This document shows, piece by piece, positions 7,969 to 17,790 of a stretch of 64,000 nucleotides of DNA. The stretch covers positions 868,001 through 932,000 of the forward strand of contig JALHQT010000001.1 in NCBI GenBank assembly GCA_022841825.1, read 5' to 3'. Source of the stretch: Anaerolineae bacterium (lineage in GTDB: Bacteria > Chloroflexota > Anaerolineae > Aggregatilineales > Phototrophicaceae). Made by a program: the position numbers and the translations under genes. Numbering within the stretch: position 1 is the first letter of the stretch; every line of letters begins with the position of its first letter. The notes under the pieces were generated by a model. That model made no database searches. It worked only from the letters and a program-made list of their open reading frames with translations, and had not been told where the DNA came from.

Positions 7969-9749
7969 CGGCGATACAGGCGCGCATATAACCCGCCTTT
8001 AGCCAACAATTCGTCGTGTGTCCCATCCTCAACGATTTCGCCACGCCTCATCACCAGAATGCGGTCGGCATCGCGCACCGTGCTCAGACGATGGGCGATG
8101 ATCACGCTTGTGCGGTCAGCCAGCACACGCGCCAGCCCCTGCTGAATCAAAGCCTCAGTTTCCGTATCAATGCTGCTTGTCGCCTCGTCCAGCACGAGGA
8201 TACCATGCGGGCAGTGCAGCAGCGCACGTGCCAGAGCGAGAAGCTGTCGCTGACCCTGACTAAGCTCCGCGCCACCAGGCAGGAGTCGATAGGCATATTG
8301 CTCCGGCAAACGCTCGATGAACTTGGCTGCACCCGTTAAGCGGGCAGCCTCGCGCACTTGCTCGTTGCTGATGTCTGCACGGAAAAGACTAAGGTTTTCC
8401 GCGATCGTCGCATGGAAGCAGAACGGATTCTGCGGCACGACTGACACAAGTTGGCGAAGGTCGCTCTGGGGGATCTCGCGCACATCGCGCCCCCCAATGC
8501 AGACGCTGCCCTCCTGCACGTCATAGAGCCGCGCCAACAATCCCGCCAGCGATGTCTTGCCCGCGCCGGTCGCGCCGACAATCGCGACACGCTGCCCCGC
8601 CGGCACGAAGAGCGAGAGGTTGCGCAGGACAGGTGTACCCTTCTCGTAAGAGAAACTGACATTCTTGAAGGCGATGCTGTAGTCAACATTCTGTGACGCT
8701 TGTAGGGTGCGACTTCCCTGCTGCGGCTCGACGATGGCTGGCTCCATTGCCAGCATCCGTGCGATACGCTCACCCGCCGCCAGCGCTGTCTGAATTTGCG
8801 CGAATTGTTCCGCCAGCATCATCAGCGGCTCGAAGCTGCGCCGGGCATACTCCACAAACGCGATGAGCATCCCCAAAGTTGCCCAGCCCGCAAGCACACC
8901 CGCTCCGCCACCGTAAAGCATGAGCGCCAACCCGATGGAAGTCAGCGATTGAAGCGTGGCAGCATAGAAGGTGTAGGAATCGCGCCACGTCCTGTGTACA
9001 TCCCGCACACGATGGTTAATCGCATCAAAGTCTCGCCTGGACTTGTCCTGAAGAACAAACAGTTGGACAATCAGCATCCCACTGAACTGCTCGTTAAGAT
9101 ATGCCAGGTAATCTCCAATGACGCCATGATACATGTTGGCAGCCTGGCGAATGCGTCTGCGAAAAAACATCGTTGCGACGATCATAAACGGCATGACAGC
9201 AAGCCCAAGCAGCGCCAACCGCCAGTTGAGGCTGAACATGACGACAATGATCCCGATCAACGTCATCAGACTCGAGATCACCATGACGATGCTGGTGCTG
9301 AGGAGTTCAGTCAACGCTTCGATATCGTTCGATAGGCGCGAGACCAACTGCCCAACCGGCGTCGTGTTGAAAAAGCGCATGTCCTGGCGCAGGATGTGAT
9401 CAAACAGTGTCTGACGCAGCGCTACAAGGGCGTCTTGTCCCGCCGTCTGTAACAGGAATGTATAGCCAAAACGCAGTGCGAACAACGCGACAATCGATCC
9501 AAGATACACAACGCCGAGCGGAAGCAATCCTTCCAGATCGCCCTGGGCAATCGGTCCGTCAATTGCGCGTTGAATGAGCAGTGGAGGCAGCAGTGCCAAC
9601 CCAGAGACAGCAAGCAGCATGAGAGCGACGGCAACCAAAGCGCGCCAATGCGGACGCAAAAAGCGAGCCAGCATGACAAGCAGCGCGCGGTCGTTTGGGG
9701 TTTCTGGGTCAAGGGAATGAAGACGCATGATGTTCGAATTATAATGCAT
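7911..9749 (-). CDS. ABC exporter half-transporter, consensus-site type
   Basis: A 612-residue permease-ATPase fusion: about six membrane helices in residues 30-330, then a nucleotide-binding domain with Walker A GATGAGKTS near 390, signature LSQGQRQLLA near 494, Walker B LVLDEATSS with the catalytic Glu near 515, and switch IIAHRLST. The LSQGQ signature plus intact Glu and His is the pattern of the catalytically competent half of heterodimeric exporters such as TM288. The complementary degenerate half is encoded at 23975. Substrate is unknown; multidrug or lipid export is usual. ATG 9749 gives the longest frame. ATG 9728 is an alternative, because a TATAAT box lies between the two. The gene overlaps the kinase gene tail to tail. 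Confidence 0.9.
   Translation of the reverse strand: MHYNSNIMRLHSLDPETPNDRALLVMLARFLRPHWRALVAVALMLLAVSGLALLPPLLIQRAIDGPIAQGDLEGLLPLGVVYLGSIVALFALRFGYTFLLQTAGQDALVALRQTLFDHILRQDMRFFNTTPVGQLVSRLSNDIEALTELLSTSIVMVISSLMTLIGIIVVMFSLNWRLALLGLAVMPFMIVATMFFRRRIRQAANMYHGVIGDYLAYLNEQFSGMLIVQLFVLQDKSRRDFDAINHRVRDVHRTWRDSYTFYAATLQSLTSIGLALMLYGGGAGVLAGWATLGMLIAFVEYARRSFEPLMMLAEQFAQIQTALAAGERIARMLAMEPAIVEPQQGSRTLQASQNVDYSIAFKNVSFSYEKGTPVLRNLSLFVPAGQRVAIVGATGAGKTSLAGLLARLYDVQEGSVCIGGRDVREIPQSDLRQLVSVVPQNPFCFHATIAENLSLFRADISNEQVREAARLTGAAKFIERLPEQYAYRLLPGGAELSQGQRQLLALARALLHCPHGILVLDEATSSIDTETEALIQQGLARVLADRTSVIIAHRLSTVRDADRILVMRRGEIVEDGTHDELLAKGGLYARLYRRQFATSEFMPESVPSQVAR
9738..9743 (-). promoter_or_regulatory. 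Candidate -10 box TATAAT for the ABC exporter gene
   Basis: A perfect TATAAT is read on the minus strand only 10 bases before the alternative start ATG 9728. If used, the transcript would be nearly leaderless and the upstream ATG at 9749 would not be translated. No good -35 is seen. Confidence 0.3.
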
Positions 9750-9837
9750 TCTACGATTTCTGGCATCATAATGCTGAAAAGCGCATAATAGGCAGCATGA
9801 ATTGTGCAGCTATTTCATCGTAAAGAGGTTTCTTCCA

Positions 9838-12027
9838 ATGTCCGTAGAGATCCATCCCGATGCTATCCGGTCGTTGGTCGAGGGCGAGCATGGTGCCCCC
9901 TATGACCTCCTAGGACCCCATCAAATTGATGATCAGCATATTAGTGTCCGCGTATTCCGCCCCTGGGCGTACAGCGTCGTCCTGGTAGATGAAACAGGTA
10001 ACCGGCATAACCTGCAACGGGTTCATGAAGGCGGGCTGTTTGAAGTCACTATTCCTGGCAAGCGCGAAGATCTGAAGTATCACTTTGAGGCACAGTCCTC
10101 AAGTGACACCGTCGAAGTCTTCCACGACCCCTATTCAATTCCGCCTCAGCTTACCGAATACGATCTGTATCTCCTGGGCGAAGGCAAAGACCTCCTCAGC
10201 TATCGCAAGCTTGGTGCCCATGTCCGTGAGATCGATGGCATCAAAGGAGTCCACTTCTGCGTCTGGGCGCCCAATGCCTATCACGTGAGTGTCATCGGCG
10301 ACTTCAACCACTGGGACGCGCGCGTCCATACCATGAGCGTGCGAGGACAGGGATTCTGGGAACTCTTCATCCCAGACATCGGCGAAGGCGCAGTTTATCG
10401 CTTCCATGTTCGCTCACGAAGCCTCGGCTATCGGGCAGACAAAAGCGACCCGTATGCCTTCTATGCTGAGAAGCGCCCCGCCAACGCGAACATTGTCTTC
10501 GACATTGATCGCTACGAATGGGAAGACTCAGCCTGGATGGAGGCACGCGCCAACGCCAAGCCGCTTGCCCAACCGATGAGCATCTATGAACTCCATCTTG
10601 GCAGTTGGCGACGCGACGCCCAGAACGAATGGATGAGCTACCGCGAGCTTGCGCACTGGTTAGCCGACTACTGCGTTGAGATGGGCTACACGCATATCGA
10701 ACTCATGCCCGTCCTGGAGCATCCGTTTGACGGTTCCTGGGGCTACCAGGTCACTGGCTACTATGCGCCAACCAGTCGATATGGCACACCCACTGATTTT
10801 AAGTACTTTGTCGATCATCTGCACAAGCACAACATCGGCGTGCTGCTCGATTGGGTGCCCGCGCACTTCCCCAAAGACGGACACGCCCTGGGCTTCTTTG
10901 ACGGCACGCACCTCTACGAACATGCCGACCCTCGCCAGGGAGAACATCCCGATTGGGGCACATTCATCTTCAACTTCAGCCGAAACGAAGTGCGCAATTT
11001 CCTGTTGTCCAACGCCCTTTTCTGGCTCAAGGAGTACCATATTGATGGGCTTCGTGTAGATGCGGTCTCATCCATGATTTACCTTGATTTCTCGCGTAAG
11101 GCGGGCGAATGGGTGCCGAACGAGCACGGCGGTAACGAAAATCTCGCCGCCATCAGCTTCCTCCGCGAATTCAACGAAGTCGTCCATCAAGAAGCGCCTG
11201 GCGCGGTCACCATCGCCGAAGAATCGACCGCCTGGCCCATGGTCTCTCGTCCGGTCTATGTCGGCGGCTTAGGTTTCACATTCAAGTGGAACATGGGCTG
11301 GATGCATGACATGCTTGAGTATGTGCACAAAGACCCCATTTACCGCCGCTATCATCACGGTACGCTGACCTTCTCGATGATTTATGCCTTCAACGAGAAT
11401 TTCGTCCTCGCGCTCTCGCATGACGAAGTTGTGCATGGCAAGGGCGCGCTGCTCGACAAGATGCCGGGGGATATGTGGCAGCGCTTCGCCAACCTGCGCC
11501 TCCTGTTCGGTTACCAGTATGCGCATCCCGGCAAGAAGCTGAACTTCATGGGAGCGGAGATTGGTCAGTGGCAGGAATGGCGTTACGCGAGCAGCCTCGA
11601 TTGGCATCTGCTGGAATACCCGCTGCACGATGGCATGAAGCGCTGGGTGCGCGACCTTAATCATGTCTACAAGGCACAACCTGCGCTCTACGAACACGAC
11701 TTTGACTCAGCAGGTTTCCGCTGGATCAGCGCAAACGACAGCGACACCAGTGTGATTGCGTTTGTGCGCTATGCGGATGATCCCAACGACTTCGTGGTGG
11801 TCGCCTGCAACTTCACGCCGGTGCCGCGCCAGAACTTCCGGATTGGCGTGCCGCAAGCAGGCTACTATGCCGAACTGCTCAACAGCGATGCCTCGACCTA
11901 TGGCGGCGGCAATCTTGGAAACAGCGGAGGTGTGCAGAGCGAACCGATTGCATCTCACGGGCTTGAGCACAGCCTCAACCTCACCATCCCACCGCTGGGG
12001 ATGGTGATGCTCAAGTTGAATGCATAA
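9838..12027 (+). CDS. glgB: 1,4-alpha-glucan branching enzyme
   Basis: A 729-residue glycogen branching enzyme of GH13, which cuts alpha-1,4 chains and re-attaches them as alpha-1,6 branches. An N-terminal CBM48-like module precedes the (beta/alpha)8 barrel. Visible motifs are [42 protein letters not shown] with the nucleophile Asp near 408, IAEESTAWP with the acid Glu near 460, and [12 protein letters not shown]. The frame extends upstream to 9802, but ATG 9838 has AAGAGG about 10 bases upstream and matches the usual family start. No glgA, glgC or glgP is adjacent. It ends 7 bases before the convergent L,D-transpeptidase gene. Confidence 0.96.
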   Translation: MSVEIHPDAIRSLVEGEHGAPYDLLGPHQIDDQHISVRVFRPWAYSVVLVDETGNRHNLQRVHEGGLFEVTIPGKREDLKYHFEAQSSSDTVEVFHDPYSIPPQLTEYDLYLLGEGKDLLSYRKLGAHVREIDGIKGVHFCVWAPNAYHVSVIGDFNHWDARVHTMSVRGQGFWELFIPDIGEGAVYRFHVRSRSLGYRADKSDPYAFYAEKRPANANIVFDIDRYEWEDSAWMEARANAKPLAQPMSIYELHLGSWRRDAQNEWMSYRELAHWLADYCVEMGYTHIELMPVLEHPFDGSWGYQVTGYYAPTSRYGTPTDFKYFVDHLHKHNIGVLLDWVPAHFPKDGHALGFFDGTHLYEHADPRQGEHPDWGTFIFNFSRNEVRNFLLSNALFWLKEYHIDGLRVDAVSSMIYLDFSRKAGEWVPNEHGGNENLAAISFLREFNEVVHQEAPGAVTIAEESTAWPMVSRPVYVGGLGFTFKWNMGWMHDMLEYVHKDPIYRRYHHGTLTFSMIYAFNENFVLALSHDEVVHGKGALLDKMPGDMWQRFANLRLLFGYQYAHPGKKLNFMGAEIGQWQEWRYASSLDWHLLEYPLHDGMKRWVRDLNHVYKAQPALYEHDFDSAGFRWISANDSDTSVIAFVRYADDPNDFVVVACNFTPVPRQNFRIGVPQAGYYAELLNSDASTYGGGNLGNSGGVQSEPIASHGLEHSLNLTIPPLGMVMLKLNA

Positions 12028-12034
12028 GCGGCAT

Positions 12035-13147
12035 CTACAGCCCGGTGGCAGTAACGCCGAACTCACCTGTGCTGTGGACAAAGACGTAATTCGTCACGGA
12101 TTCCGGATCAGTCGCGCCGTTCAGCAGCCATTCGTAGAGCCAGCGTGCATCGCTGATCGTCAGATTCACGCAGCCTCGACTCTGGCGGTAACCGAACAGA
12201 TCGTGCCAGTAAGTGCCGTGCAGGCTGATTCCTCCGTCGAAATACATGACCCAGGGTACACGCTGCAAGTCATAGGCATTGGGCGCACCCGTCGCACCGC
12301 TCATGCGGTCAGCAGGCAGCCGCGCCCAAACATCGAACAGACCCTCATTCGTCTCGGTGCGCTCTAACCCACTGCTGACGAGCGTCGCGAAGACTGCGGT
12401 ATCGTCTTCGTAAGCGACCAGTGTCTGCTCAAACAAATCGACCGCGACCCAACGACCACTCACACCCTCGGGACGTTCCGTTCGCTGTACTTTGCCGACG
12501 AACGTTTGCTTGACCCACTGGTTGTGTCCAACCATGTACCAACGCCAACCCTCTGCATCGTACGCTGTAGCGAAAATGTTGACACGCTCGTAACGCTGAA
12601 GCCAGCGCTCGGTGTCCTGCTCCGCGGGTCCGCCGGGATACTGGGAGACGAAAATGCGACTGAGGTCGAGCACGAACGCAAAAGGGTATTCCAAGCCATT
12701 GAGAAGCGTTGCACCGCGAAAAATCGACGGCTGCTGAAAGACCGCTCGCTCGCGCTGTATCCACGCGCCACCCTCGATTTGCAGCCAGCCTTCGACGCTC
12801 AGATCGATGACGCTGACGGCGTTGAAACCAGTCGGAATCTCACCTATCACGTTGCCGCCGGGCGCATCAAACGTCGGCGTCGCGTCGCGCCCGACACGCC
12901 AGAACGAGTACTGGCTCATCGTAAAGCGATCCTCCGGAACTTCGCCGACCAGCGGGCGCGGAAACGCTTCCATCATTGCGATGCAGTCCGCGCTCACCGG
13001 GACTAATTCGGTACGCACGACGCCCACTGGGCTAGAGGCTTCCGCGCAGACTTCCGGGTCAAGCGTATTCGGCGTCGATTGAGCAGCCGCGCTCAGCGCC
13101 GGAAGCGCCAGCGTCAGCCCTACCAGCAAGAAAAAGGCTTTCCGCAT
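12035..13147 (-). CDS. Secreted L,D-transpeptidase (YkuD family)
   Basis: A 370-residue exported protein. The first 23 residues are a signal peptide (charged MRK, hydrophobic core, ALSAAAQ cleavage region). An SH3-like stretch (about residues 80-130) is followed by a YkuD catalytic domain at the C terminus, with His310 in the HGTYWH segment and the catalytic Cys326 in SRGCVNL. The family cross-links peptidoglycan through 3-3 links or attaches proteins to it; some members have other cell-wall roles. ATG 13147 has GGAGAA 10 bases upstream and is chosen over the frame start at 13171. In Chloroflexota these proteins are common although envelope architecture varies, so the exact substrate is uncertain. 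Confidence 0.9.
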   Translation of the reverse strand: MRKAFFLLVGLTLALPALSAAAQSTPNTLDPEVCAEASSPVGVVRTELVPVSADCIAMMEAFPRPLVGEVPEDRFTMSQYSFWRVGRDATPTFDAPGGNVIGEIPTGFNAVSVIDLSVEGWLQIEGGAWIQRERAVFQQPSIFRGATLLNGLEYPFAFVLDLSRIFVSQYPGGPAEQDTERWLQRYERVNIFATAYDAEGWRWYMVGHNQWVKQTFVGKVQRTERPEGVSGRWVAVDLFEQTLVAYEDDTAVFATLVSSGLERTETNEGLFDVWARLPADRMSGATGAPNAYDLQRVPWVMYFDGGISLHGTYWHDLFGYRQSRGCVNLTISDARWLYEWLLNGATDPESVTNYVFVHSTGEFGVTATGL

Positions 13148-13314
13148 TCGTAAGTTCTCCGATTCATGCACTCAACGGGGCATATGGTACAGAAGACGGA
13201 CATCGGATCAAGCCTCGCTTCCCCTACGCCTTCGACGGAGATACGCCAAACGGCGGAGAGACCGCTACAGTCAGATCTGATATGCTCGTCGTTGCATGAT
13301 ACAGGAGGAGTCAA

Positions 13315-13830
13315 ATGTCAGCTATTCCAACCGCAAGTCGTCCGAAGATGCAGAATTACGGGATCGAAGCTGAAGCCACTGGGTTGCTGGCGTGGGACTG
13401 GGTGAACGACCGTCTCATCAAAGCACGCAGCTACTGGATCGCCTCCACACGCCCCGACGGAACGGCACATGTTGCACCAGTATGGGGCGTCTGGCTGGAT
13501 GGCGCACTCCATTTCAGCAGCGACTCTCAGTCGCGCAAGGCGCGCAATCTCGCGCATAACCCGCGTGTCGCGCTCCATCTCGAAAGCGGCGATGAGGTCG
13601 TCATCCTTGAAGGGCGCGTGGTGACGGTGACGGATTCGAGCGTGCTGGCGCGCGTCGGGACCGACTACGCGGCGAAGTACGGTTTGAACCCAGTCGAAGA
13701 TGTTATGCCCGGAGCGGTGTTTTACGCCTTGGTGCCGACGATGGGCTTGAGCTGGGCGGAAGCCGACTTCCCCAAGACCGCCACACGCTGGACGTTCACA
13801 CCTACTGCACCTGAAGATTCGTCTTCCTGA
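13315..13830 (+). CDS. PPOX-class flavin/F420-binding protein
   Basis: A 171-residue protein of the pyridoxamine 5'-phosphate oxidase-like split-barrel family, which binds FMN, F420 or heme. The typical opening is seen: RSYWIASTRPDGTAHVAPVW followed by WLDGALHFSS and SRKARNLAHNPRVALHLESG. The conserved TAHVAPVWG strand fits the F420-dependent subgroup common in Actinobacteria and Chloroflexota, but cofactor and substrate cannot be fixed from sequence. The start ATG has AGGAGGAG 6 bases upstream. The last 29 bases overlap the convergent metal permease gene. No partner gene for the reaction is adjacent. Confidence 0.8.
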   Translation: MSAIPTASRPKMQNYGIEAEATGLLAWDWVNDRLIKARSYWIASTRPDGTAHVAPVWGVWLDGALHFSSDSQSRKARNLAHNPRVALHLESGDEVVILEGRVVTVTDSSVLARVGTDYAAKYGLNPVEDVMPGAVFYALVPTMGLSWAEADFPKTATRWTFTPTAPEDSSS

Positions 13831-15286
13831 AGTCGAGGACTTCGTGGGCACCGCGCTCGGTCAGCGTGACAAGTCCGCCCTCGACAGCAACCCACTGCTG
13901 CGCCCGCACGCCAGACAGCACCCAACGCATCCGCTCCCGCGACCAGCGGAAGTGTTCGTGCAGCGATGCTTCCGCGCGTTCCTCCGGCTGATCGCCATGG
14001 TTGTAGAGGTGTGCCAACAAGACCTGATGCGCAAACTCCTGGCGCTGCCAACGACGGCGGGCGAAATTCGCGATCAAACCGTAGCGCGGGGAAAAGACCC
14101 ACGCCAACACGAAGAGCATGAAGGTCGTCAGCACCATTGACGCAGAAATCGAGCTGTCCCAGGTGGTCTGCCCCCCTAACCCAATCACGCGGTCGAGCAG
14201 AACTAGCACATCCGATATCTGAATGATGCCGAACAGCGTGCCGCGTGCCAGGTCATAGCCGCTGTAGGCACCAACCACGCCGATCAGGATGGCGAGCGCC
14301 AGCATCGGCGCGAGTCTGTCGGTCAATAGATATGCCGCCGCCGCTGGGATGACAAAAAAAGCAACGACAAGGATTGACCCGACTGCATCAAACGCGCCAA
14401 CTGCGGCGATGCTGACGAGGATCATCAGTCCATAATGCAGCCACCCCGGACGAAAGCCCAGTGACCTTGCCAGCCCCTGATCGAAAGTGGAGAGCTTGAG
14501 TTCCTTGTAGAACAGTCCGACAAACAGCAGATTGATCAGCGTAATGACGCTCATGACCCCGATAGCGCGGGGGAAATAGACCAGCACAGGCGCTTCTGGT
14601 ATCAGTCTCAATCGCCAGGCTTCGGCAGCGGAATAGGTGCCGCAGTTGGCGCAGGCCGTCTCAAATACCGCCTGCGAGCTGCGGGGGCTGATGGCGTCAC
14701 GTTCGCAGTTTGTGCAGATGCGGCTGGTTTCCGCGCGTGGGTCGTCGGGTGTGATCACCACCGGATCGCAGCGCTCCAGACAGTAGCTGTTCGCGTTCGT
14801 CCATGCCAAACCAATCTCACCTACCATGACGGAGTCGGCATCGAGATGAATATTGGACGTAAAGCGTGCTATCAACAGGACGCCGATGGAGAATAGCAGC
14901 GGAAATGCTAACCCCAGCGCCGCATCTGCCTTGACAAGCCCCGAACGCTGGATTGCCTCGGTCAGAAGCACGGTTGCCACGCCGGCGAGCGCCGCGCCGA
15001 TAACCAGCAGCGGGGATGACAGATCCGGTTCGACGCCAAGCACGAAAACCATGAACAGGAACGACGCGACGATCCCCAGCAGAATAGTATGGCTGATGGC
15101 GTCTGTCGTCAGTGACATCCGACGAAGCAGCAGGAATGTCCCCAGCAGTGCACCAGATGCTGCGACCATACTGCCGACGATGACCGCCACCGTGCGTGGA
15201 TCGCCAAGGAAGGCATTGATCTGTTCTGGAGAAAACACGCTCACCAGGAGTTGAACGATAATGGTCTCAATCCCTTGCACGATCAC
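13802..15286 (-). CDS. troD: Zn/Mn ABC transporter permease with Cys-rich insert and winged-helix tail
   Basis: A 494-residue ABC-3 family permease. The membrane core has the family features LSLTTDAISHTILLGI-type helix and the coupling segment YKELKLSTFDQGLARSLGF. Two additions are unusual. Residues about 163-230 form a polar insert with six cysteines (C169, C173, C191, C194, C212, C215) in zinc-ribbon-like spacing. It sits one helix before the cytoplasmic coupling segment, so it should be extracytoplasmic. The last 85 residues form a soluble winged-helix-like tail with a RERMRWVLSGVRAQQWV recognition region. The start is GTG 15286, overlapping the upstream stop by 4 bases. GTG 15280 has better spacing from GGAG and is equally possible. 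troD is assigned by position in the operon. Confidence 0.88.
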   Translation of the reverse strand: MIVQGIETIIVQLLVSVFSPEQINAFLGDPRTVAVIVGSMVAASGALLGTFLLLRRMSLTTDAISHTILLGIVASFLFMVFVLGVEPDLSSPLLVIGAALAGVATVLLTEAIQRSGLVKADAALGLAFPLLFSIGVLLIARFTSNIHLDADSVMVGEIGLAWTNANSYCLERCDPVVITPDDPRAETSRICTNCERDAISPRSSQAVFETACANCGTYSAAEAWRLRLIPEAPVLVYFPRAIGVMSVITLINLLFVGLFYKELKLSTFDQGLARSLGFRPGWLHYGLMILVSIAAVGAFDAVGSILVVAFFVIPAAAAYLLTDRLAPMLALAILIGVVGAYSGYDLARGTLFGIIQISDVLVLLDRVIGLGGQTTWDSSISASMVLTTFMLFVLAWVFSPRYGLIANFARRRWQRQEFAHQVLLAHLYNHGDQPEERAEASLHEHFRWSRERMRWVLSGVRAQQWVAVEGGLVTLTERGAHEVLDFRKTNLQVQ

Positions 15287-16488
15287 ATCTCCAATCGACG
15301 CGCCGCATCAACGCCCGCGTTGGTCAGGCGCCAAAGCCGCCCATCGCCATGGACGAGACCCTCACGCTGGAGTTGGCGCAGCGCAATCCGCGCCGCATCG
15401 CCGCGCAGATTCACCAGCATGGATTCGTCGGTGATCTGCATCGGATCGTCATGGCTCAGACAGTGGCGATAAAGATCGCTCAGGACATTTTGCGCAGCGA
15501 AATTGCGTCGGTCACGACGTTCCGCGAGCCACGTCCAGATCACGCCGCGCCCAGGTGCCACCGCGAGCGCCACGAATGCCAGCGAAACCGCCGCTACGAC
15601 AATCAGCGGTCCCGTTGGAAGCCCGGCATCCAACCCGCTGACAAATGCGCCGCCCCCTCCAGCCAAGCCTCCGAGCGCTGCAGCAAGCAATACCATCGGC
15701 TCCATGCGGCTTGTGAATTGACGTGCGGCAACGGCAGGCGCGATCAACATCCCGACCATCAGGACGACCCCAGCCAACTGTAACCCCAGAACGATAGCGA
15801 TCACGATCAGCAGCGACAGCACAAGGTCGATTGCACGCGCGCGCAGCACGACAGTATGTGCGAATTCCGGATCAAACGTGATCAACTTAAATTCTTTCCA
15901 GAAGGCAATCATGACCAGCAGGACAGCGCCGCCGACCAGCGCGAGTACCACGACATCACGCTCGACAATCGCTGCCGCCTGCCCAAAGATGAAGCTCTTC
16001 AGACCCGCCTGGCTCGCGTCGCCGCGTCCCTGGATATAGGCAAGCAGCGCCAGCCCCAATGCAAAGAACGACGAAAGCACAATCGCCATCGCAGAATCCT
16101 GTTTCAGGCGTGTCGTCGTCGTCAGTGCGCGGATCAGCAGTACGCCGATCCACCCTGCCACACCAGCGCCCAACAGCAGCGCGGGCAGAGACCGTCCACT
16201 GACCAGGAACGCAATCGCGATGCCAGGCAGCGCCGTGTGCGCGAGCGCGTCACCCAGCAGGCTCTGCTGTCGCAAGACCGCAAAACTCCCCAGCGCGCCG
16301 CAGACCACACCCAACACCGCCCCACCCAGCACGACGGTTCGCAGAGTGTGCGTCCACTCGATGCTGAAGAGCGGTACTGCCACGATCAGGAGTATTGCAC
16401 CCGCAACTACCCATGAGACACTTTTTTCAAAAGCCACGCGCTGGAGCGAGGTTGTGATTTCATCCGAGAAACGATGTGCGCCCATCAT
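15283..16488 (-). CDS. troC: Zn/Mn ABC transporter permease with winged-helix tail
   Basis: A 401-residue ABC-3 family permease with 8-9 membrane helices, the [18 protein letters not shown] motif and the coupling segment [17 protein letters not shown]. It pairs with the next permease to form the membrane channel for divalent metal. The C-terminal 80 residues are hydrophilic and resemble a winged helix ([27 protein letters not shown]), matching in position and style the tail of the other permease. Start and stop codons overlap by 4 bases on both sides, so translation is coupled with the ATPase upstream and the permease downstream. Two ATGs (16488, 16485) are adjacent; the second has better spacing to AGGTG. 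Confidence 0.9.
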   Translation of the reverse strand: MMGAHRFSDEITTSLQRVAFEKSVSWVVAGAILLIVAVPLFSIEWTHTLRTVVLGGAVLGVVCGALGSFAVLRQQSLLGDALAHTALPGIAIAFLVSGRSLPALLLGAGVAGWIGVLLIRALTTTTRLKQDSAMAIVLSSFFALGLALLAYIQGRGDASQAGLKSFIFGQAAAIVERDVVVLALVGGAVLLVMIAFWKEFKLITFDPEFAHTVVLRARAIDLVLSLLIVIAIVLGLQLAGVVLMVGMLIAPAVAARQFTSRMEPMVLLAAALGGLAGGGGAFVSGLDAGLPTGPLIVVAAVSLAFVALAVAPGRGVIWTWLAERRDRRNFAAQNVLSDLYRHCLSHDDPMQITDESMLVNLRGDAARIALRQLQREGLVHGDGRLWRLTNAGVDAARRLEM

Positions 16489-17300
16489 GCACCTGCTGCT
16501 TCTGGCGCTGCGGTCAATGCCCCAACACGTCCGCCATAAGTGCGGTGCAGGTTTTCATCTGTGAATGTCTCGCTTACCGGTCCGGTGGCGATGATTTCGA
16601 CATTCAACAACGTCACCCAGTCGAAGTATTCGGGCACCGTCTGCAAGTCATGATGCACCACAATGACGGTCTTGTTATTGGCGCGCAGCGTTTGCAACAG
16701 CGTCACAATCGCGCGTTCCGTCACCGCGTCCACCGCGGCAAAAGGCTCATCCATGAAGTAGAGCTGCGCTTCCTGAACGAGCGCGCGCGCCAGGAATGTC
16801 CGCTGCTGCTGTCCACCGCTCAACTGGCTGATCTGGCGTTTTGCGAACGCGCTCAAGCCGACTTGTTCCAGCGCAGCCAGCGCTGCATCGCGGTCGCGCT
16901 TTGTCGGGCGGCGCAGCCATCCCAAACGCCCGTAGCGCCCCATCATCACCACATCCAGAACGGTGGTCGGGAAGTCCCAATCGACACTCCCCCGCTGCGG
17001 GACGTAGCCAACGAGCTGTCGTGCCTGCTCGTAGGATTTCCCGAAGAATCGTGCTTCACCTGCCGCGCGCGGGATCAAGCCGAGTGCCGCCTTGATGAGC
17101 GTACTCTTGCCCGCGCCATTTGGTCCCACGATTGCCATCAGCACGCCCTCTGGCACACGCAGATCGACATCCCAGAGCGCGGGTCTACTGTTGTAAGCAA
17201 CCGTCAGATCTTCAACCTCAAACGAAGACTTCCCGGTATTCAATCGCGTGGTTGGCGCGGAGATAGAGAGTGCGTCGCTGGCAATGTGGACAGCCATCAT
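16485..17300 (-). CDS. troB: Zn/Mn ABC transporter ATP-binding protein
   Basis: A 271-residue ATPase subunit that energises metal uptake through the two permeases encoded downstream. Walker [14 protein letters not shown]-loop [11 protein letters not shown], signature [15 protein letters not shown], Walker [13 protein letters not shown] and switch VVHHD are all intact. The [14 protein letters not shown] wording is typical of the Zn/Mn subfamily. It is the first gene of a three-gene unit with 4-bp overlaps. A palindrome at 17336-17355 overlaps a possible -10 box upstream, so metal-dependent repression is likely. Adjacent ATGs at 17300 and 17297 both follow GAGGGA. Confidence 0.93.
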   Translation of the reverse strand: MMAVHIASDALSISAPTTRLNTGKSSFEVEDLTVAYNSRPALWDVDLRVPEGVLMAIVGPNGAGKSTLIKAALGLIPRAAGEARFFGKSYEQARQLVGYVPQRGSVDWDFPTTVLDVVMMGRYGRLGWLRRPTKRDRDAALAALEQVGLSAFAKRQISQLSGGQQQRTFLARALVQEAQLYFMDEPFAAVDAVTERAIVTLLQTLRANNKTVIVVHHDLQTVPEYFDWVTLLNVEIIATGPVSETFTDENLHRTYGGRVGALTAAPEAAGA

Positions 17301-17335
17301 GTTCCCTCGGTTCGCGCTTTGACAATGCGCAAGAT

Positions 17336-17355
17336 AATTTTAGACCGGTCGAAAT
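17336..17355 (-). promoter_or_regulatory. DtxR/TroR-like operator upstream of the metal ATPase gene
   Basis: The core TTTAGACCGGTCGAAA (17339-17354) is a near-perfect palindrome with one mismatch per arm pair. On the minus strand it overlaps the possible -10 TAAAAT. The same 19-base pattern, with only three central differences, stands upstream of the cognate binding-protein gene at 18816-18834. The TTTAGAC-type half-site is typical of DtxR/MntR/TroR metal repressors, which is family knowledge. No such regulator gene is in the window. Confidence 0.65.
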
Positions 17356-17514
17356 CATATTAAAGTGTATCAGAATTCCCTAAGCGGCGCAACCACTCTG
17401 TCGCCAATTTCCGCCAAAGGTTGGATCAGCGCGCTGACCAAAGGCAGATTTGTGAGCTACGAATTCTCACGACAATCATGACATCTGAAAGCGAGCACTG
17501 GAGTTACTTTCCCG

Positions 17515-17733
17515 ATGAGTTTCAAACGTCTGGCACGCCTGAGCGCAGTCGCTATCACCGTGTTTCTCTACTTCAGCCTTATCATGTCATTGAGTCGCGT
17601 CGCGAATTTCGTCGGATGGCACCCGCTTTGGTGGCATCTTGGGATGATCACAGCATGGACTTTGCTTGCCGTGGCAATGAGCGTCATCTTCCTGTTTGCG
17701 GGGCAGCAAACGCACAAGGTCAAGACCGCTTGA
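17515..17733 (+). CDS. Small two-helix membrane protein
   Basis: A 72-residue protein with two clear hydrophobic helices (about residues 8-28 and 40-62), a basic N terminus and a basic C terminus (HKVKTA), so both ends probably face the cytoplasm. GGAG precedes the ATG at a somewhat long distance. I do not recognise a family. It sits on the opposite strand inside the metal-uptake locus, between the ATPase and the binding-protein gene, and ends 5 bases before a strong bidirectional hairpin, which supports it being transcribed. It diverges from the ATPase gene across the operator at 17336, so it may be metal-regulated too. Overlapping longer frames here lack such features. Confidence 0.5.
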   Translation: MSFKRLARLSAVAITVFLYFSLIMSLSRVANFVGWHPLWWHLGMITAWTLLAVAMSVIFLFAGQQTHKVKTA

Positions 17734-17737
17734 TAGT

Positions 17738-17776
17738 GGTCGATGGCATGGCAGCTTCTGTGCCGTGCCATCGACC
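17738..17776. terminator. Bidirectional hairpin between convergent genes
   Basis: Arms 17738-17753 and 17761-17776 pair over 16 bp with one mismatch around the 7-base loop GCTTCTG. It lies between the stop of the small membrane protein (17733) and the stop of the metal-binding protein gene (17791). There is no strong T-run on either side. Confidence 0.65.
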
Positions 17777-17790
17777 AGGTCTTACAGTGC

